NCBI GenBank assembly: GCA_030180135.1
Contig: CM058239.1
Span: forward strand, 39,779,789-39,843,788
Reading direction: 5' to 3'
Source of the DNA: Orychophragmus violaceus
Taxonomy: Eukaryota > Streptophyta > Magnoliopsida > Brassicales > Brassicaceae
Length of the DNA stretch: 64,000 bases
In this document: positions 19,048 through 31,149 of the stretch, piece by piece
Position numbering within the stretch: the stretch's first letter is position 1
Layout: each line of letters opens with the position of its first letter
Translations under genes and position numbers: made by a program
Notes under the pieces: model-generated
Told to the model about the DNA's origin: nothing
What the model saw: only the letters and a program-made list of their open reading frames with translations
Database searches by the model: none

Positions 19048-21180
19048 CGGCCGGTTTGTGTGTGTGGTTCATCCTTGGATGTTCAGGAAGTCTCGGGGTT
19101 CGTGTTCGTGTATTCGGGAAGGTTCGGGTTTAGTTCGGGGTCTCGGGAACCGTATCCGCATCCGTGCCGTTCATTCCGCGAAATCATTGTGAGTCGGCTC
19201 AAATACCGTAGCCTACATATAGATCAATAGATGGGAAACCGTAGAATTAAGAATGCATACCCGAATTGAATTGAATTGAATCGTGAAATGGTTGGTTGAA
19301 TTACCGGTAAACCGGCTAGGGTTAAAGAAGCATGTTAGACTTAAAACGGATTAAACCTGTTGAGGGCTGCTAGGTTGTTAGAACGTTGTGTGATGCATTC
19401 ATATAGTCGTGGTATGAGTAGGACTATATATGCATATATTTATATAAGTAAGAACGAGATTAAATGAACCTATATACGGGAATTAAGACGAGTTAAAATA
19501 CGGTTTAACCTTGAACGCGCGTATAGAGTATGGAACAATATCGGGTTTTCCGAGTTAAATGAATTAAGTAATGAATGATGAGACGTCGGGGAGTTTAGTA
19601 AGCTACTATCTCTAAACCGACGAATCGAGGAGTTGTAAAAAGATGATTAGGATTGAGTAAGAAATGGGAAGTGTTGTGATTGGTGAACCGTCTACGGGTT
19701 AGCAAGCGGCTAACCCAAGGTAGCGGGCGTAAATTGGTTAAAAGACGTTAGTAACCCTAATAGGCCTGTTGCGTGTTGTTTGCGTGTTGATTGTGTGGTT
19801 GTATTTGTTGTGTGGTTGTGGTTAACCTTTTGTGCAGGCCTTTAGATTGTCTCGGTGTTGGGCCGAGCAATCCGTGTAGATACTTAATCTGGTCATGGGA
19901 CCGGTTAAGTCGTAACCGCTGACTCGGTATGGTGCTGAGTTAGGGGGCGGTGTGGTGTGTGTGTGTGAGTAGACTTACGGGAATCAGTGTGGATTTATTA
20001 GTTGTTGTGATTGTAATTGCTTGTTAGAGTCCAAGCGAGTCTGCGTGTTTACATTTCTGCACTAGAACTCTAGGGTGCGTTAGATCCCGCAAGTCTAGGT
20101 GTTTGATTACGTTCTGGTACTTCCGACCCGATTGGATCCTCGGGTAGTTACCAAACCGGACCGTGGTGATTCTGGTTATGGTGTTAACCTATGGAGTGAC
20201 GTCTGTAGGTGTGTAGTCCGGAGAATACGGGGTCATGTCCTAGGGCCGGACTGCATGGAAACTCGGGCTATCTAGGGGTAGTCAGAGTTACCGCGTATCG
20301 ATGGACAGAGAACGGTGTCCTAGTCGTTGTGTGGACGGCTAGGAGTCGTGGGTTAGTTGCCATATCGGTAACGGTGGAAACCCGTGGAAGTTACCAAGAT
20401 CGTAGGGCCCAGCGTTGTGTTTTGGTGCAGTTGGTGTTGCGCGATAGATAGATCGAGTCTCAATCGGGAACATGTGCTGCAGTGCTCCCGATTTCCTCTA
20501 ATCGCCTTCTCTTCCTTTTGGAAATTGATTGTGTGTGGGCTCGACACGACGTGGTAGTGCGTGATCGGCTATTTTAATATGCTTGATTGTTATTTTGGGT
20601 TTTGGGCGGGAATCTATAGTTGATAAATAGATTAGAAGCCTTAGTGGGGAGCCGATTCACTGGGTGATCTTAGATCGCTCATTAGACTCTTTTGTGTTTT
20701 CAGGTTAAGCAGCGACGGACGCGGGAGGTCCTCGGTGTAGTTTCGGGATGGCTTGTGGCGGGTTTTTGATTCGATAATTTTGGGGTTTTTCTTTCGATTC
20801 GGCTTGACGCCACTTTTGTATTGATTTGCGTGATGATTCTTTATTGATGAAAATGATTTGTAAAGTGACGATTAAACGTTGTGTTGAACGTTTGATTTAC
20901 TCAGAAATGAATATGCTTTCCTGATATTGTGTTTCGTCCGAACCGACACAACTCGCAGAAATAGTGCAAGATGGCCGACTTGTGCTATGGAAGCGAGGAT
21001 AACGGAGTCAAGGATGGATTAGTGCGAGCCTTTGTCTCAAACTGATCTGTCTTTGGCTTCGTCCTGTGACGAACTTTTCCTGTTCGACTTGCTCGGGTTC
21101 AATCGGTCATGTTCTTGTTTGATTGTTGGCCGGTCAGCTCGACGGTCAGCGGAGAATGGGAAAGGGGCGTTACAGAAAGG

Positions 21181-21192
21181 TTGTATCAGAGC
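21181..21192 (+). promoter_or_regulatory. Primer-binding site of the zinc-knuckle element
   Basis: TTGTATCAGAGC lies six bases after the 5' LTR and matches the initiator Met tRNA complement TGGTATCAGAGC except at one base. It sets the direction as plus. Confidence 0.7.
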
Positions 21193-21448
21193 ATGGTTCT
21201 GCATGGGTTTCAAAGCTGTTCATTTCTGAGTGTTTTCCGTGGTTTTATCGAGTCAAAATTGTGTCTTACCCAAGCATCCATTAAGAAACCGAGCCGCGTT
21301 CGTAAATCCGGGGTTGGGTTGGGGTAGGAAATTTGTATTTTGTGTACTAATTCGTCTTTGTGGTTTTGATTGCAGACAGCAGCAGAGCGTCCCTGGACGG
21401 AGTGTGTGTGGGTGTGTGCATTGGGTGTGAGAGATTACCTCGAGCAGG

Positions 21449-21832
21449 ATGAGTCCGCAGCGGATGACACGGGCAGAGTATCAGGCTTTGGTAGACCAGC
21501 ATCAGGCAGGTCTGAGGATGGCACCGCAGGGTCAGTCGCAGGGTTCTCGGGTATCGGATCGACCGCCAGTTGTTCCGAGAGTACATCAGGAAGCGAGAGC
21601 AGCCGCTGTAGATTGGAGCCCGTTACCGGACCCATTACCTCCATCTCTACAGGACGACGCAGGTACCGCAGACCCGACCGCAGGAGAGGTGGGTTATTTG
21701 GGATTTGCAGATTATGGGTTGCCGCCATTTCCACCACAGTCCGAGGCGCCGATAGTACCATCGCGGATGCAGCCGCCGATGCATGAGGCACGTGAGGTGC
21801 CACTACCTTTCAGTTTGCATGAGTCAGACTAG
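21449..21832 (+). CDS. Proline-rich first ORF of the zinc-knuckle element
   Basis: The 127-residue frame starts MSPQRMTRAEYQALVDQHQ and ends at TAG. It is rich in Pro, Gln and Ala and acidic in the middle, and has no domain I can name. Its place just after the primer-binding site is where gag starts in LTR elements. It could be the degraded N-terminal part of a gag-like protein whose C-terminal part is the zinc-knuckle frame at 22216. Confidence 0.45.
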   Translation: MSPQRMTRAEYQALVDQHQAGLRMAPQGQSQGSRVSDRPPVVPRVHQEARAAAVDWSPLPDPLPPSLQDDAGTADPTAGEVGYLGFADYGLPPFPPQSEAPIVPSRMQPPMHEAREVPLPFSLHESD

Positions 21833-21843
21833 ACACAAAAGAA

Positions 21844-22011
21844 ATGAATCCTTACTTCATAAAGAAAGGATACGGAGAGCCACGAACCTACTTTCATGTG
21901 CCGGAGGAGAACCAGAAAGAGAACTGGCGCCTTCTTTTGATAACTGGGTTAGGGTTACCGAAGGCAATCTGGCAGGCAAAGTTTCCCCTTTTATTCGGCA
22001 GCCGCCTTTGA
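21844..22011 (+). CDS. Small 55-residue ORF, unknown
   Basis: It starts at the ATG twelve bases after the end of the previous frame, and encodes MNPYFIKKGYGEP, then a Trp- and Leu-rich segment (NWRLLLITGLGLPKAIWQAK). I recognise no family. It may be a capsid remnant separated from its neighbours by frameshifts. From 22012 to 22215 nothing is seen. Confidence 0.3.
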   Translation: MNPYFIKKGYGEPRTYFHVPEENQKENWRLLLITGLGLPKAIWQAKFPLLFGSRL

Positions 22012-22215
22012 TGTAACTAAACTAGATAGAGTTTGGGTCACGAATTCGGATTTACCGATCCGAGTTGACGTGCTGTTAGTAGACTCAACACTCATTTAGA
22101 GGACTTTACAAGCAAGAGTAGTAATAGCACATGGCGAAGTTCTCAGATGAGTAGAGGGTTTGCTGGGCCTGGTGGAAAAAGATTAGATATATCATGGCGA
22201 ATTCTTTAGAAAAAA

Positions 22216-23376
22216 TTGTGTCTTCATTTTATCCCACTTGGTGGAGGGGACTTTCAGTTGGATCCGTTACACCCAGTTTTCGACATGGACATGGAGCCAT
22301 TGGATCCGGAGCAGCATGCACAGTGGGTGCAGCAGTTGGACGAGCAGATGGCGATACTAGAGGACGTTTTGGAGCAGCGAGTTGGGCCACATCATCAGTC
22401 AGGATCACCGCAGAGGTTAGGAGCTCCATCACCCGGTTCCACCGAGCCACACTCAGCGATGGAGTCAGCCACAGGAGTTGCGCCGATGTCGACGACAGGA
22501 TCGGACTCACAGTTTGAGTCAGTTACATCACCAGAGGCACCGCCGACTGAGCCGGTTGCATCACCGGAGATTCCACTAGCAGACACGCCAGACTCAGTGC
22601 CGCAGATGCCAGTGTACCGAACATGTAGCGCCTGCGGAGTGCAGGGTTTCCATTTGTATTGGTGTTCACGACCAGTTGATCCACGCTACCAGGAGACGTA
22701 TCTGCCAGTGCCGGCCCCGTATTATTGTCAGGTGTGCAGGATGGACGGCCATCTTGCACCTATTTGCCCGATCGCAGGGCCCGGACCTCGTATGTCAGAC
22801 GAAGAGCCGCATCGTGCCCCGTTACCTGAGGAGTATCGACCTGGTCCGAGTCGTCGAGACGGTGGGCTTATTTGACAGTCAGCCATTCAGCAGCCAGCCG
22901 CGCAGCCACCAGTAGCGCAGCCACCATTGGAGCAGCCACCGAGGCCATCGAGGAGTTGTAGGAGGTGCGGAGACGAGGGACACAGAGCATCCGCTTGTTC
23001 CCGTCGGTCCAGTGCTCGTCGGTCCCGCTCAGCGCCAGTTGTATGTCAGATTTGTGGAGGTCAGGGGCATCGAGCAGCCGAGTGTTTTCAGGAGCCTTCT
23101 TCAGGATCAATTTCGTCTTGTCAGTTGTGTGGAGCGACGGATCATCAGGCAGCAGCATGTTACCGTGGTCCACGCCCAGCGCCCGTTCCGGTTTGTCAGA
23201 CTTGTGGTCGCGAAGGTCATGTAGCGCAGTTGTGTCCGATGGCAGAGCCGCAGCAGGTCGGACCGCCGACCAGAGATGCGCACCCACCACACCCTCCCGG
23301 CGCGCCTGCCAGTGGTTACCAGCGCGAGCCGCGATGCCGGTTGTGTATGGCATTCCGGTCGTGCTGGGGCTGTTAG
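22216..23376 (+). pseudogene. Tandem zinc-knuckle protein interrupted by one TGA
   Basis: A single frame of about 387 codons is broken only by TGA at 22873-22875. Residues 1-130 are acidic and Pro/Ser-rich (DPEQHAQWVQQLDEQM). Then come a variant Cys/His cluster CSACGVQGFHLYWC (about 137-150) and a CCHC knuckle CQVCRMDGHLAPIC (about 172-185). After the stop there is a Pro/Gln-rich linker, four more CCHC knuckles (CRRCGDEGHRASAC, CQICGGQGHRAAEC, CQLCGATDHQAAAC, CQTCGREGHVAQLC) and a last Cys-rich tail. All five regular knuckles keep CX2CX4HX4C. Copia gag has one knuckle, so five is unusual. The likely role is to bind nucleic acid; the partner and enzyme supply are unknown. Confidence 0.65.
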
Positions 23377-23379
23377 GGG

Positions 23380-24812
23380 TATGATAGTTAGGCCAGGTGA
23401 GTATGGGCACTAACTATGTTGTTTGTGTATAACCAGATCGACGGTTTGTTTTCGTATGTTGTTTTGAACATCTCCAGGATATGGCGATGCAGTTTGTGGG
23501 TTGGGTTGTTGATGACGGACATCTTGTGGTTGTATTTCTGTTTCCTTATGTATTTCTATAAACCTCGAGACATGTGTATGTTGTTGTTTTGTGTATGTAT
23601 GTGATGCAGATTGTTCACTTATCATTATGACTTTCATAGTAATTGTCTGCATGCGTGTGATGGTTTTGTTATGCAAACGAATTACCATGCGAAGTCTGAT
23701 GATGAGCGGAACTGGTGACCGTTCATCATAACCTAAACCCAGACTGGCGACATATCCGGAGCGATCTGATGATTGCGTGGTTGCGTGTGGTAATCGTTTG
23801 CTTGTGGTTATTTTGTTTGCGTTTATTGTTGTGTGTTCCTCTAATGCTTGTTTGGTGCATTAGATAACTAGGGTTGTGTTTCGTTAGTGGTGTAGCACTG
23901 TAGGAGTGCTAGTGTGGTGGCATGCTTAGCATGTGCGGAATGTGAGTGGTGGTGGTAAATTATTTGGTTGAGTAGCTTACATTTTAATTGCAATCATTAA
24001 GATGGTAGAAGTAATTGTGTTAGGACCTTTTCCGTAAGGTGTTGAGCTAACTCGAGAATGGTTGGAATCAACTATCGATTCGCGAGAAAGCGGAATTATA
24101 GAATATCGTTAATTAATCATGAGTGACCGTTGGGTACATGATTAACTAACTATATTTCTATGAGGAAGTGATATCGAAGAATGGATTGGTTTGAAATTCA
24201 CCGCTCCGGTGAAAGTTGTTGTGTTGAATGTAGGACGGAATGGAAGATGCGATACGAATACGAGACCGAACCCGAACCCGAAAGCGAGACGGAGAGGCAA
24301 GACATCGCGAGGTACAGAGCCCGGACCGCGAAGCAGTGGTAGACATCGTCAGTGGGAATATTTCAGTACAGAACAACGGAAAGAGCGAAGCGGTTGGGAA
24401 GATGAGTTGGTAAAAAGATTTGGCAAGGAAGATCAGGGTTACTAGTGGAGGCAGTCAAACGGAAGTCAATTATCAGATTCTTGAAGAGTGTCTCTGGAAG
24501 ACGAACAGTCGCGGAAAAGAATGTGGAGGTCGAGACAAAGTGGGGAAGCGCGAAGTGAGAATCAGAGTAGAGTAATGAACCAAGATTAAGTTCAAGGATC
24601 GGAACCGATGGAGACAGTTCAGGATGGGGTAGATAAAGATATGCGGGATGAAGATACCAGTTCGGATCGATGTTGAGGTCAATGGTATGCAGCGGTGTTC
24701 GAAGAAGAGGCGTCAAAGTAAAGTGATGAAGCGACTTACAAGGTTCGGAACCGATTCAAAGTCTGGTGGTGACGGAGAATTCGGGGACCGAATTCCTGTA
24801 AGTGGGGAAGAA
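23380..24812 (+). other. Non-coding 3' interior of the zinc-knuckle element
   Basis: I see no gene here. The first half is TG-rich and intron-like, with GTGTGT and TTGTTT runs. The second half is purine-rich, with several short minus-strand open frames that show no domain. The last 13 bases (AGTGGGGAAGAA region) are the polypurine tract. Confidence 0.6.
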
Positions 24813-27800
24813 TGTGATACCCCGTATCCAAAAATACGGTCAACGGGCAGAAGAAAAGTCAACAGGGGCAAAATTGTAATTTTGCCAAACCCAGGGGCAA
24901 AATAGTAATTTTGCCAAACTTTGAGACGGAAGACATGACGGGCCAAATGTTCTCTTTTTAAACCATAAAGAACATTTACAAGACCAGAATTCGAAGAAAC
25001 GGAGCAGAAATGCATTTTTCGGAGTATCGGGTGAAAACCGAGCTAAACCGGGAGAACTTCGGAAAATCATAACGGGAGTTAGGAAACTCCAAACGAGGTG
25101 ATTCAAATTGATAAATTCATCTAAAAGCAAGTAGAATCAGGTTATGGAGGTTTGGAGATTTATGGGAATCATCTACTATTTACTAAAACATTTATCGGAA
25201 AAACGGGCAAACCGAGCATAAGTGATTAAGAGGATTAGAGGGAAGATTAAGGGATTAAGAGGTGATTACCTGGCTCAGACTCAACTCCAGCATGACAAGT
25301 GTCCACTCCCTGGAGGCGCCACCTTTTGTTGGAGCATGCATTGCATGAAGAGATTCATGCACCAAAAAGAGAGATACTTTGTATCACATCAACTCACTCT
25401 CCAAAGCCACTCTCTCTCTCTACAACTCTCGAGCTCTCTCTTCTCTCTATCAGATTCATCAAACTCATCTCTCAGAATCCAGAAGTTCATCAGGTTCTTG
25501 AATCTCCAAGAGTTTCTTCAAGGTTTCTATGGTGTTCTTAATGACTTGGTGTACAAGAAAGGGCATAACTTCTTCATCTTAAACTCAAATCCGGTGCTTC
25601 CAAGACCAGTAGCTTCATCTCATTCTCCTCTTCAAGTTTCAGCCAGCCGCCGTCGTCATAAGTCGCCGGAGCTCGCCGAAAATCAGCAAAGAAGCAGCCG
25701 CGGTTTAGGGTTTGTGGGATAACTCTTTCTCTTCATCAGATCTGTGTAATTCAAGGCCATGGGTGGATAGATCTCATCAAAAGGAGTAGATTGGTGTGTG
25801 GTTCACCGTCAGAAGTCGCCGGAAAAGTCACCGCCGCCGCGGTCAACGCCGGAGCCGCCGCGGTCAACGCCGGAGTTGTTGCCGGAGAAGCTCCTTTTGC
25901 CGTCCAATCTTCAAGCGGTTCTTCAGGGGTGTTGGTGCAATGCATGGAAGTCGGTTTGGTCTTGATTCAGTGGGTAAACCGGTCTAGTCAAACCGGTTAA
26001 GTCTCGGTCAACACCGGTCAACGGTTTGACCAAACCGGTTTAACTAAACCGGTTGATTTGAAGGTGATCCGGTTCAATTGGTGGTTCAGTGGGTCAAGGG
26101 AGTAAACCGGAAGTGGTCAACGGTCAACCGGGTCAAAGTCAAAGGTCGGTCAACGCCGGTCAACGGCCGGTCAACGCCGTGGTCAACGCCGGTCAACACG
26201 TTGACTCCGGCCGGTTTGTGTGTGCGGTTCATCCTTGGGTGTTCGGGAAGTCTCGGGGTTCGTGTTCGTGTATTCGGGAAGGTTCGGGTTTAGTTCGGGG
26301 TCTCGGGAACCGTATCCGCATCCGTGCCGTTCATTCCGCGAAATCACTGTGAGTCGGCTCAAATACCGTAGCCTACATATAGATCAATAAATGGGAAACC
26401 GTAGAATTAAGAATGCATACCCGAATTGAATTGAATTGAATCGTGAAATGGTTGGTTGAATTACCGGTAAACCGGCTAGGGTTAAAGAAGCATGTTAGAC
26501 TTAAAACAGATTAAACCTGTTGAGTGTTGCTAGGTTATTAGAACGTTGTGTGATGCATTCATATAGTCGTGGTATGAGTAGGACTATATATGCATATATT
26601 TATATAAGTAAGAACGAGATTAAATGAACCTATATACGGGAATTAAGACGAGTTAAAATACGGTTTAACCTTGAACGCGCGTATAGAGTATGGAGCGATA
26701 TCGGGATTCCCGAGTTAAATGAATTAAGTAATGAATGATGAGACGTCGGGGAGTTTAGTAAGCTACTATCTCTAAACCGACGGATCGAGGAGTTGTTAAA
26801 AGATGATTAGGATTGAGTAAGAAATGGGAAGTGTTGTGATTGGTGAACCGTCTACGGGTTAGAAAGCGGCTAGCCCAAGGTAGCGGACGTAAATTGGTTA
26901 AAAGACGTTAGTAACCCTAATAGGCCTGTTGCGTGTTGTTTGCGTGTTGATTGTGTGGTTGTATTTGTTGTGTGGTTGTGGTTAACCTTTTGTGCAGGCC
27001 TTTAGATTGTCTCGGTGTTGGGCCGAGCAATCCGTGTAGATACTTAATCTGGTCATGGGACCGGTTAAGTCGTAACCGCTGACTCGGTATGGTGCTGAGT
27101 CAGGGGGCGGTGTGGTGTGTGTGTGTGAGTAGACTTGCGGGAAGCAGTGTGGATTTATTAGTTGTTGTGATTGTAATTGCTTTTTAGAGTCCAAGCGAGT
27201 CTGCGTGTTTACATTTCTGCACTAGGACTCTAGGGTGCGTTAGATCCCGCAAGTCTAGGTGTTTGATTACGTTCTGATACTTCCGACCCGATTGGATCTT
27301 CGGGTAGTTACCTAACCGGACCGTGGTGATTCTGGTTATGGTGTTAACCTATGGAGTGACGTCTGTAGGTGTGTAGTCCGGAGAATACGGGGTCATGTCC
27401 TAGGGCCGGACTGCATGGAAACTCGGGCTATCTAGGGGTAGTCAGAGTCACCGCGTATCGATGGACAGAGAACGGTTTCCTAGTCGTTGTGTGGACGGCT
27501 AGGAGTCGTGGGTTAGTTGCCATATCGGTAACGGTGGAAACCCGTGGAAGTTACCAAGATCGTAGGGTCCAGCGTTGTGTTTTGGTGCAGTTGGTGTTGC
27601 GCGATAGATAGATCGAGTCTCAATCGGGAACATGTGCCGCAGTGCTCCCGATTTCCTCTAATCGCCTTCTCTTCCTTTTGGCAATTGATTGTGTGTGGTC
27701 TCGACACGACGTGGTAGTGCGTGATCGGCTATTTTAATATGCTTGATTGTTATTTTGGGTTTCGGACGGGAATCTATAGTTGATAAATAGATTAGAAGCC

Positions 27801-28334
27801 TTAGTGGGGAGCCGATTCACTGGGTGATCTTAGATCGCTCATTAGACTCTTTTTGTGTTTTCAGGTTAAGCAGCGACGGACGCGGGAGGTCCTCGGTGTA
27901 GTTTCGGGATGGCTTGTGGCGGGTTTTTGATTGGATAATTTTGGGGTTTTTCTTTCGGTTCGGCTTGACGCCACTTTTGTATTGATTTGCGGATGATTCT
28001 TTATTGATGAAAATGATTTGTAAAGTGACGATTAAACGTTGTGCTGAACGTTCTATTTACTCAGAAATGAATATGCTTTCCTGATATTGTGTTTCGTCCG
28101 AACCGACACAACTCGCAGAAATAGTGCAAGACGGCCGACTTGTGCTATGGAAGCGAGGATAGCGGAGTCAAGGATGGATTAGTGCGAGCCTTTGTCTCAA
28201 ACTGATATGTCTCTGGCTTCGTCCTGTGACGAACCTTTCCTGTTCGACTTGCTCGGGTTCGATCGGTCATGTTCTTGTTTGATTGTTGGCCGGTCAGCTC
28301 GACGGTCAGCGGAGAATGAGAAAGGGGCGTTACA
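24813..28334 (+). repeat. 3' LTR of the zinc-knuckle element (3,522 bp)
   Basis: It has the same ends and length as 17653-21174. The second copy of the 166-codon frame is at 25222-25722 and of the GGTCAA array at about 25839-26207. The TSD TCCTG follows immediately. Confidence 0.92.
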
Positions 28335-29679
28335 TCCTGGATGCTTTTGGTCTTTTTGCTGAGCCAATCTTTTCAGATCACGCATCAGCATCAGTGGTGC
28401 TAAAGCCGTCTTACCTCAGGTTCAAAAGGCCTTTCAAATTTCTTAATCTTCTACTTCAGAATGAGGATCTATTACCCTTGGTAGCCAATCATTGTTTTTC
28501 TCTTAATGTCATTGGTTCTTCCATGTTCAGGTTCTCTAAGAAACTTAAGGCGCTAAAGAATCCTCTCAGGACTCTCTGTCGAGCCAACTACTCGGGTATT
28601 GAGAAAAGAACCGAGGAAGCGCAACAAGTGGTCTCAAGCCTCCAAAATTCTATGCTTGCTAACCCTTCTTCGGAAATCGCATAGCTGGAAGTGGAGGCTA
28701 CCAGAAAATGGCAATTATTAGTAAAAGCTGAGGAGAGTTTCCTCCTACAAAAATCAGGGATCTCTTGGCTTCAAAATGGAGATTGTGGCTCCGCCTATTT
28801 TCACCGGTTGATGTCAACTAGACGAGCTGCGAACTATGTTCACTACCTAATTAAAGATGATGGTACAAGACTTGATTTTCAGCCTGATATTATGGATCAT
28901 TGTGTCTCTTTCTTTCAAGATCTCCTTGGTAGTCCAGTTTCTCAATGTTTATTTCAGCAAGAAGATATAAACTTATTGCTCAATCACCATTGCTCCGATG
29001 ACCAGAGTTTGGAGCTGGAACGAGACTTCTCAACAGAGGATATTCGATCAGCCTTCTTCTCGTTACCAAAAAAATAAGACATGTGGCCCTGATGGATTCC
29101 CTTCGGAATTCTTTACTGGTTGCTGGAGCATCATTGGTCCGGAGGTTTCAGCGGCAATAAGTGAATTCTTCTCTTCAGGGAAACTGCTTAAACAGTGGAA
29201 TGCTACAGCTTTGGTCCTCATTCCGAAAATCTCTAATGCGTCTTCCTCTTCGGACTTCAGACATATAGCTTGTCTAAATACTTTATACAAAGTCATATCC
29301 AAATTGTTGGCAGGTAGGCTGAAAGTAATGCTGGAAACAGTCATCTCTAGCTCGAAAACGACCATTATGCTGGGAAGGCTGCTAGCTGAGAATGTCCTAC
29401 TTGCAACGAAACTAATCAATGGATATCATTGGAAGAGTATTGGACTAAGAGCTATGCTCAAGGTGGACCTGAGGAAATCGTTTGATTCAGTACGCTGGGA
29501 TTTCGTCCTAGCCACTCTAAGAGCCTTAGGCGCTCCAGAAAAGTTCATTCTCTTGATTTCAGAATGCATTTATATCCCGACGTTCTCAGTCAGTGTAAAC
29601 GGTCAATCCGGATTTTTTTTTTGAAGTACAAAAGGCTTGCGTCATGGAGATCCTCTCTCGCCGTACCTTTTTGTGATGG
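28335..29679 (+). pseudogene. LINE-2 fragment B: endonuclease end and first half of RT
   Basis: It continues fragment A: LDAFGLFAEPIFSDHASA (the SDH motif of the endonuclease is intact), the linker region, then RT blocks CGPDGFPSEFF, ALVLIPKI, KVISKLLAGRLK, LKVDLRKSFDSVRWDF and GLRHGDPLSPYLF. The last has His where RQGDP is usual. Breaks: TAG at about 28682, a frameshift in an A-run at about 29072, and one in a T-run at about 29612. It ends in the TSD GATGG (29675-29679), where the solo Gypsy LTR is inserted. Confidence 0.9.
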
Positions 29680-30079
29680 TGATATATCATGGTTTTTAGG
29701 ACTTTTGACCATGGTATATGTCTTTGTTATCGAGTCTTTCTATGTGTTTTGGAGTCTTTTCAGGTGTTTTACAGGTTTAAGGATATTTGGAGCCTAATTG
29801 GACGTTTTGGAAGCATTTGGGTCAATTATGCACTATTTAGAGATCTCACAGAGTTCACTGGCTGCGTTTTCGCACTGCGTCGATCGACGCAGTATGTGCA
29901 TAGTCGACGCAGTGGACGACGCAGAGTGATTCCAGAGTTCTGCGCACAAAAATCCTGAAATTACAGTTTTTGCCCAGAAACTTTCCAGATTTTCAAAAAG
30001 GCCCCAGCCAAGTTTATATCATTATATTAGGGTTTTTAAGCTATTGTTTAGGCTACGCTTTCATACTTACGCATTATTT

Positions 30080-30762
30080 TGTTGGGAATGTCCTGAAATC
30101 TATTGTACTTACTCTAATTGAGAGTTGTATTGTCGAGATGAGACAATCATATAATACTAGGTAATCATAATGCTTTGCTAGAAGCCACTTATGATCAATG
30201 AGTTTAGAACCCATTGCTAGTGTTATATGATCTTACAGGGTCACACACCTAAGCAAACTGAACATAGAATGTGAGGTTGATCATTAATGTAATGATCTGA
30301 TAAATGCATATTTGATATGCATTCAATATCGAGTTTTTGAGGCAGTGTCGATCGACACAGTATGTGCATCGATCGACACAGATCGCGAATGGCCAGATTA
30401 ACTTTGGTTTAATTGTTGGTTATTCGGGTCGTGATTTAAGTCAACATATATAAGATATATGGTCGACTTTTACCACTAATTAGACCTAATTCACAGCCAC
30501 CAAAAGAAACAAGAAACCTCTCGAGAGATCTGATCTCTGAAGGCACTAGCATCCCTGCTGTTCAGTTCATGTGCGTGTGGATACCAGTAGAGGCGCAGCA
30601 ATTGAGGCGCTGAGAATCTCGAGTACTTGCAAAACCATTCCGCTGCTAATCACCAGGTAACTTCCAGATCTGTAGATTCAATATAACATGAACCCTAGAT
30701 CCTAGGCTTCGTAATTCAGACTAGGGTTGCTAATCTGATTAGAACTGCTAGAAATTCCTACA
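30080..30762 (+). mobile_element. Solo Copia LTR (683 bp)
   Basis: It starts TGTTGGGAATG and ends AAATTCCTACA, with TSD TATTT at 30075-30079 and 30763-30767. The same subfamily recurs at 51136-51820. It is homologous to the LTRs of Copia-1 and Copia-2. One palindrome pair lies at 30346-30378. Confidence 0.92.
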
Positions 30763-31149
30763 TATTTTACTTAGAGAGAGTTAGGGGCTGATCTTGTACT
30801 CGAGAGAGAAGAGATTTTGAACCCCAGTTTCTTTATCTATTATATGCTATTTGGTTTTCTATTCATTATGATTTTTGTTTCATTGATCATGTCTGAGTAG
30901 TTTACCAGTTAGGTTTAGGGATTCTCACAGGGGATTTCATGGAATTATAGGTTGATTAATCTGTAGGGATTCATAACTGCTAGTTCTTCATCTAGGGTTG
31001 TTCTTACTGCTTGATCTGAATTGGCCACTTAGATTATTGATGTTAGGTTGAATTCTGCAACGAAAATTGATTAATTAACTAGAAAGAACTTAGATGAGCA
31101 ATTTGACTATTCGCAAAGAAATTTGGCTTAGGAGAATTGTGAACGAAAG

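Larger units (their letters stand above)
17653..21174 (+). repeat. 5' LTR of the zinc-knuckle element (3,522 bp)
   Basis: It has exactly the same length as the 3' LTR. I count 14 mismatches over the first 590 bp or so, and fewer later, so the two copies differ by about 2%. It contains a region rich in GGTCAA, and Asn-, Ser- and Leu-rich open frames that are probably not genes. Confidence 0.92.
17653..28334 (+). mobile_element. Non-autonomous LTR element with 3.5-kb LTRs and a zinc-knuckle gene
   Basis: Two 3,522-bp LTRs (17653-21174 and 24813-28334) flank a 3,638-bp interior. The TSD is TCCTG (17648-17652 and 28335-28339). LTR ends are TGTGATACCCC and GGGCGTTACA. A near-match to the initiator Met tRNA complement follows the left LTR, and AGTGGGGAAGA precedes the right LTR as polypurine tract. 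No protease, RT, RNase H or integrase is present, so it depends on another element. The size and plan fit a LARD or TR-GAG. The LTR ends suggest Ty3/Gypsy, but that is inference. Confidence 0.9.

Noticed and set aside
18591..19192. GC-rich Ala/Val frames in the giant LTRs (also 25751-26352)
   Set aside because: Overlapping frames on both strands over the GGTCAA array; no start context or domain.
23410..23688. 92-codon minus-strand frame in the zinc-knuckle element
   Set aside because: Low-complexity composition caused by TG-rich DNA; no domain or promoter evidence.
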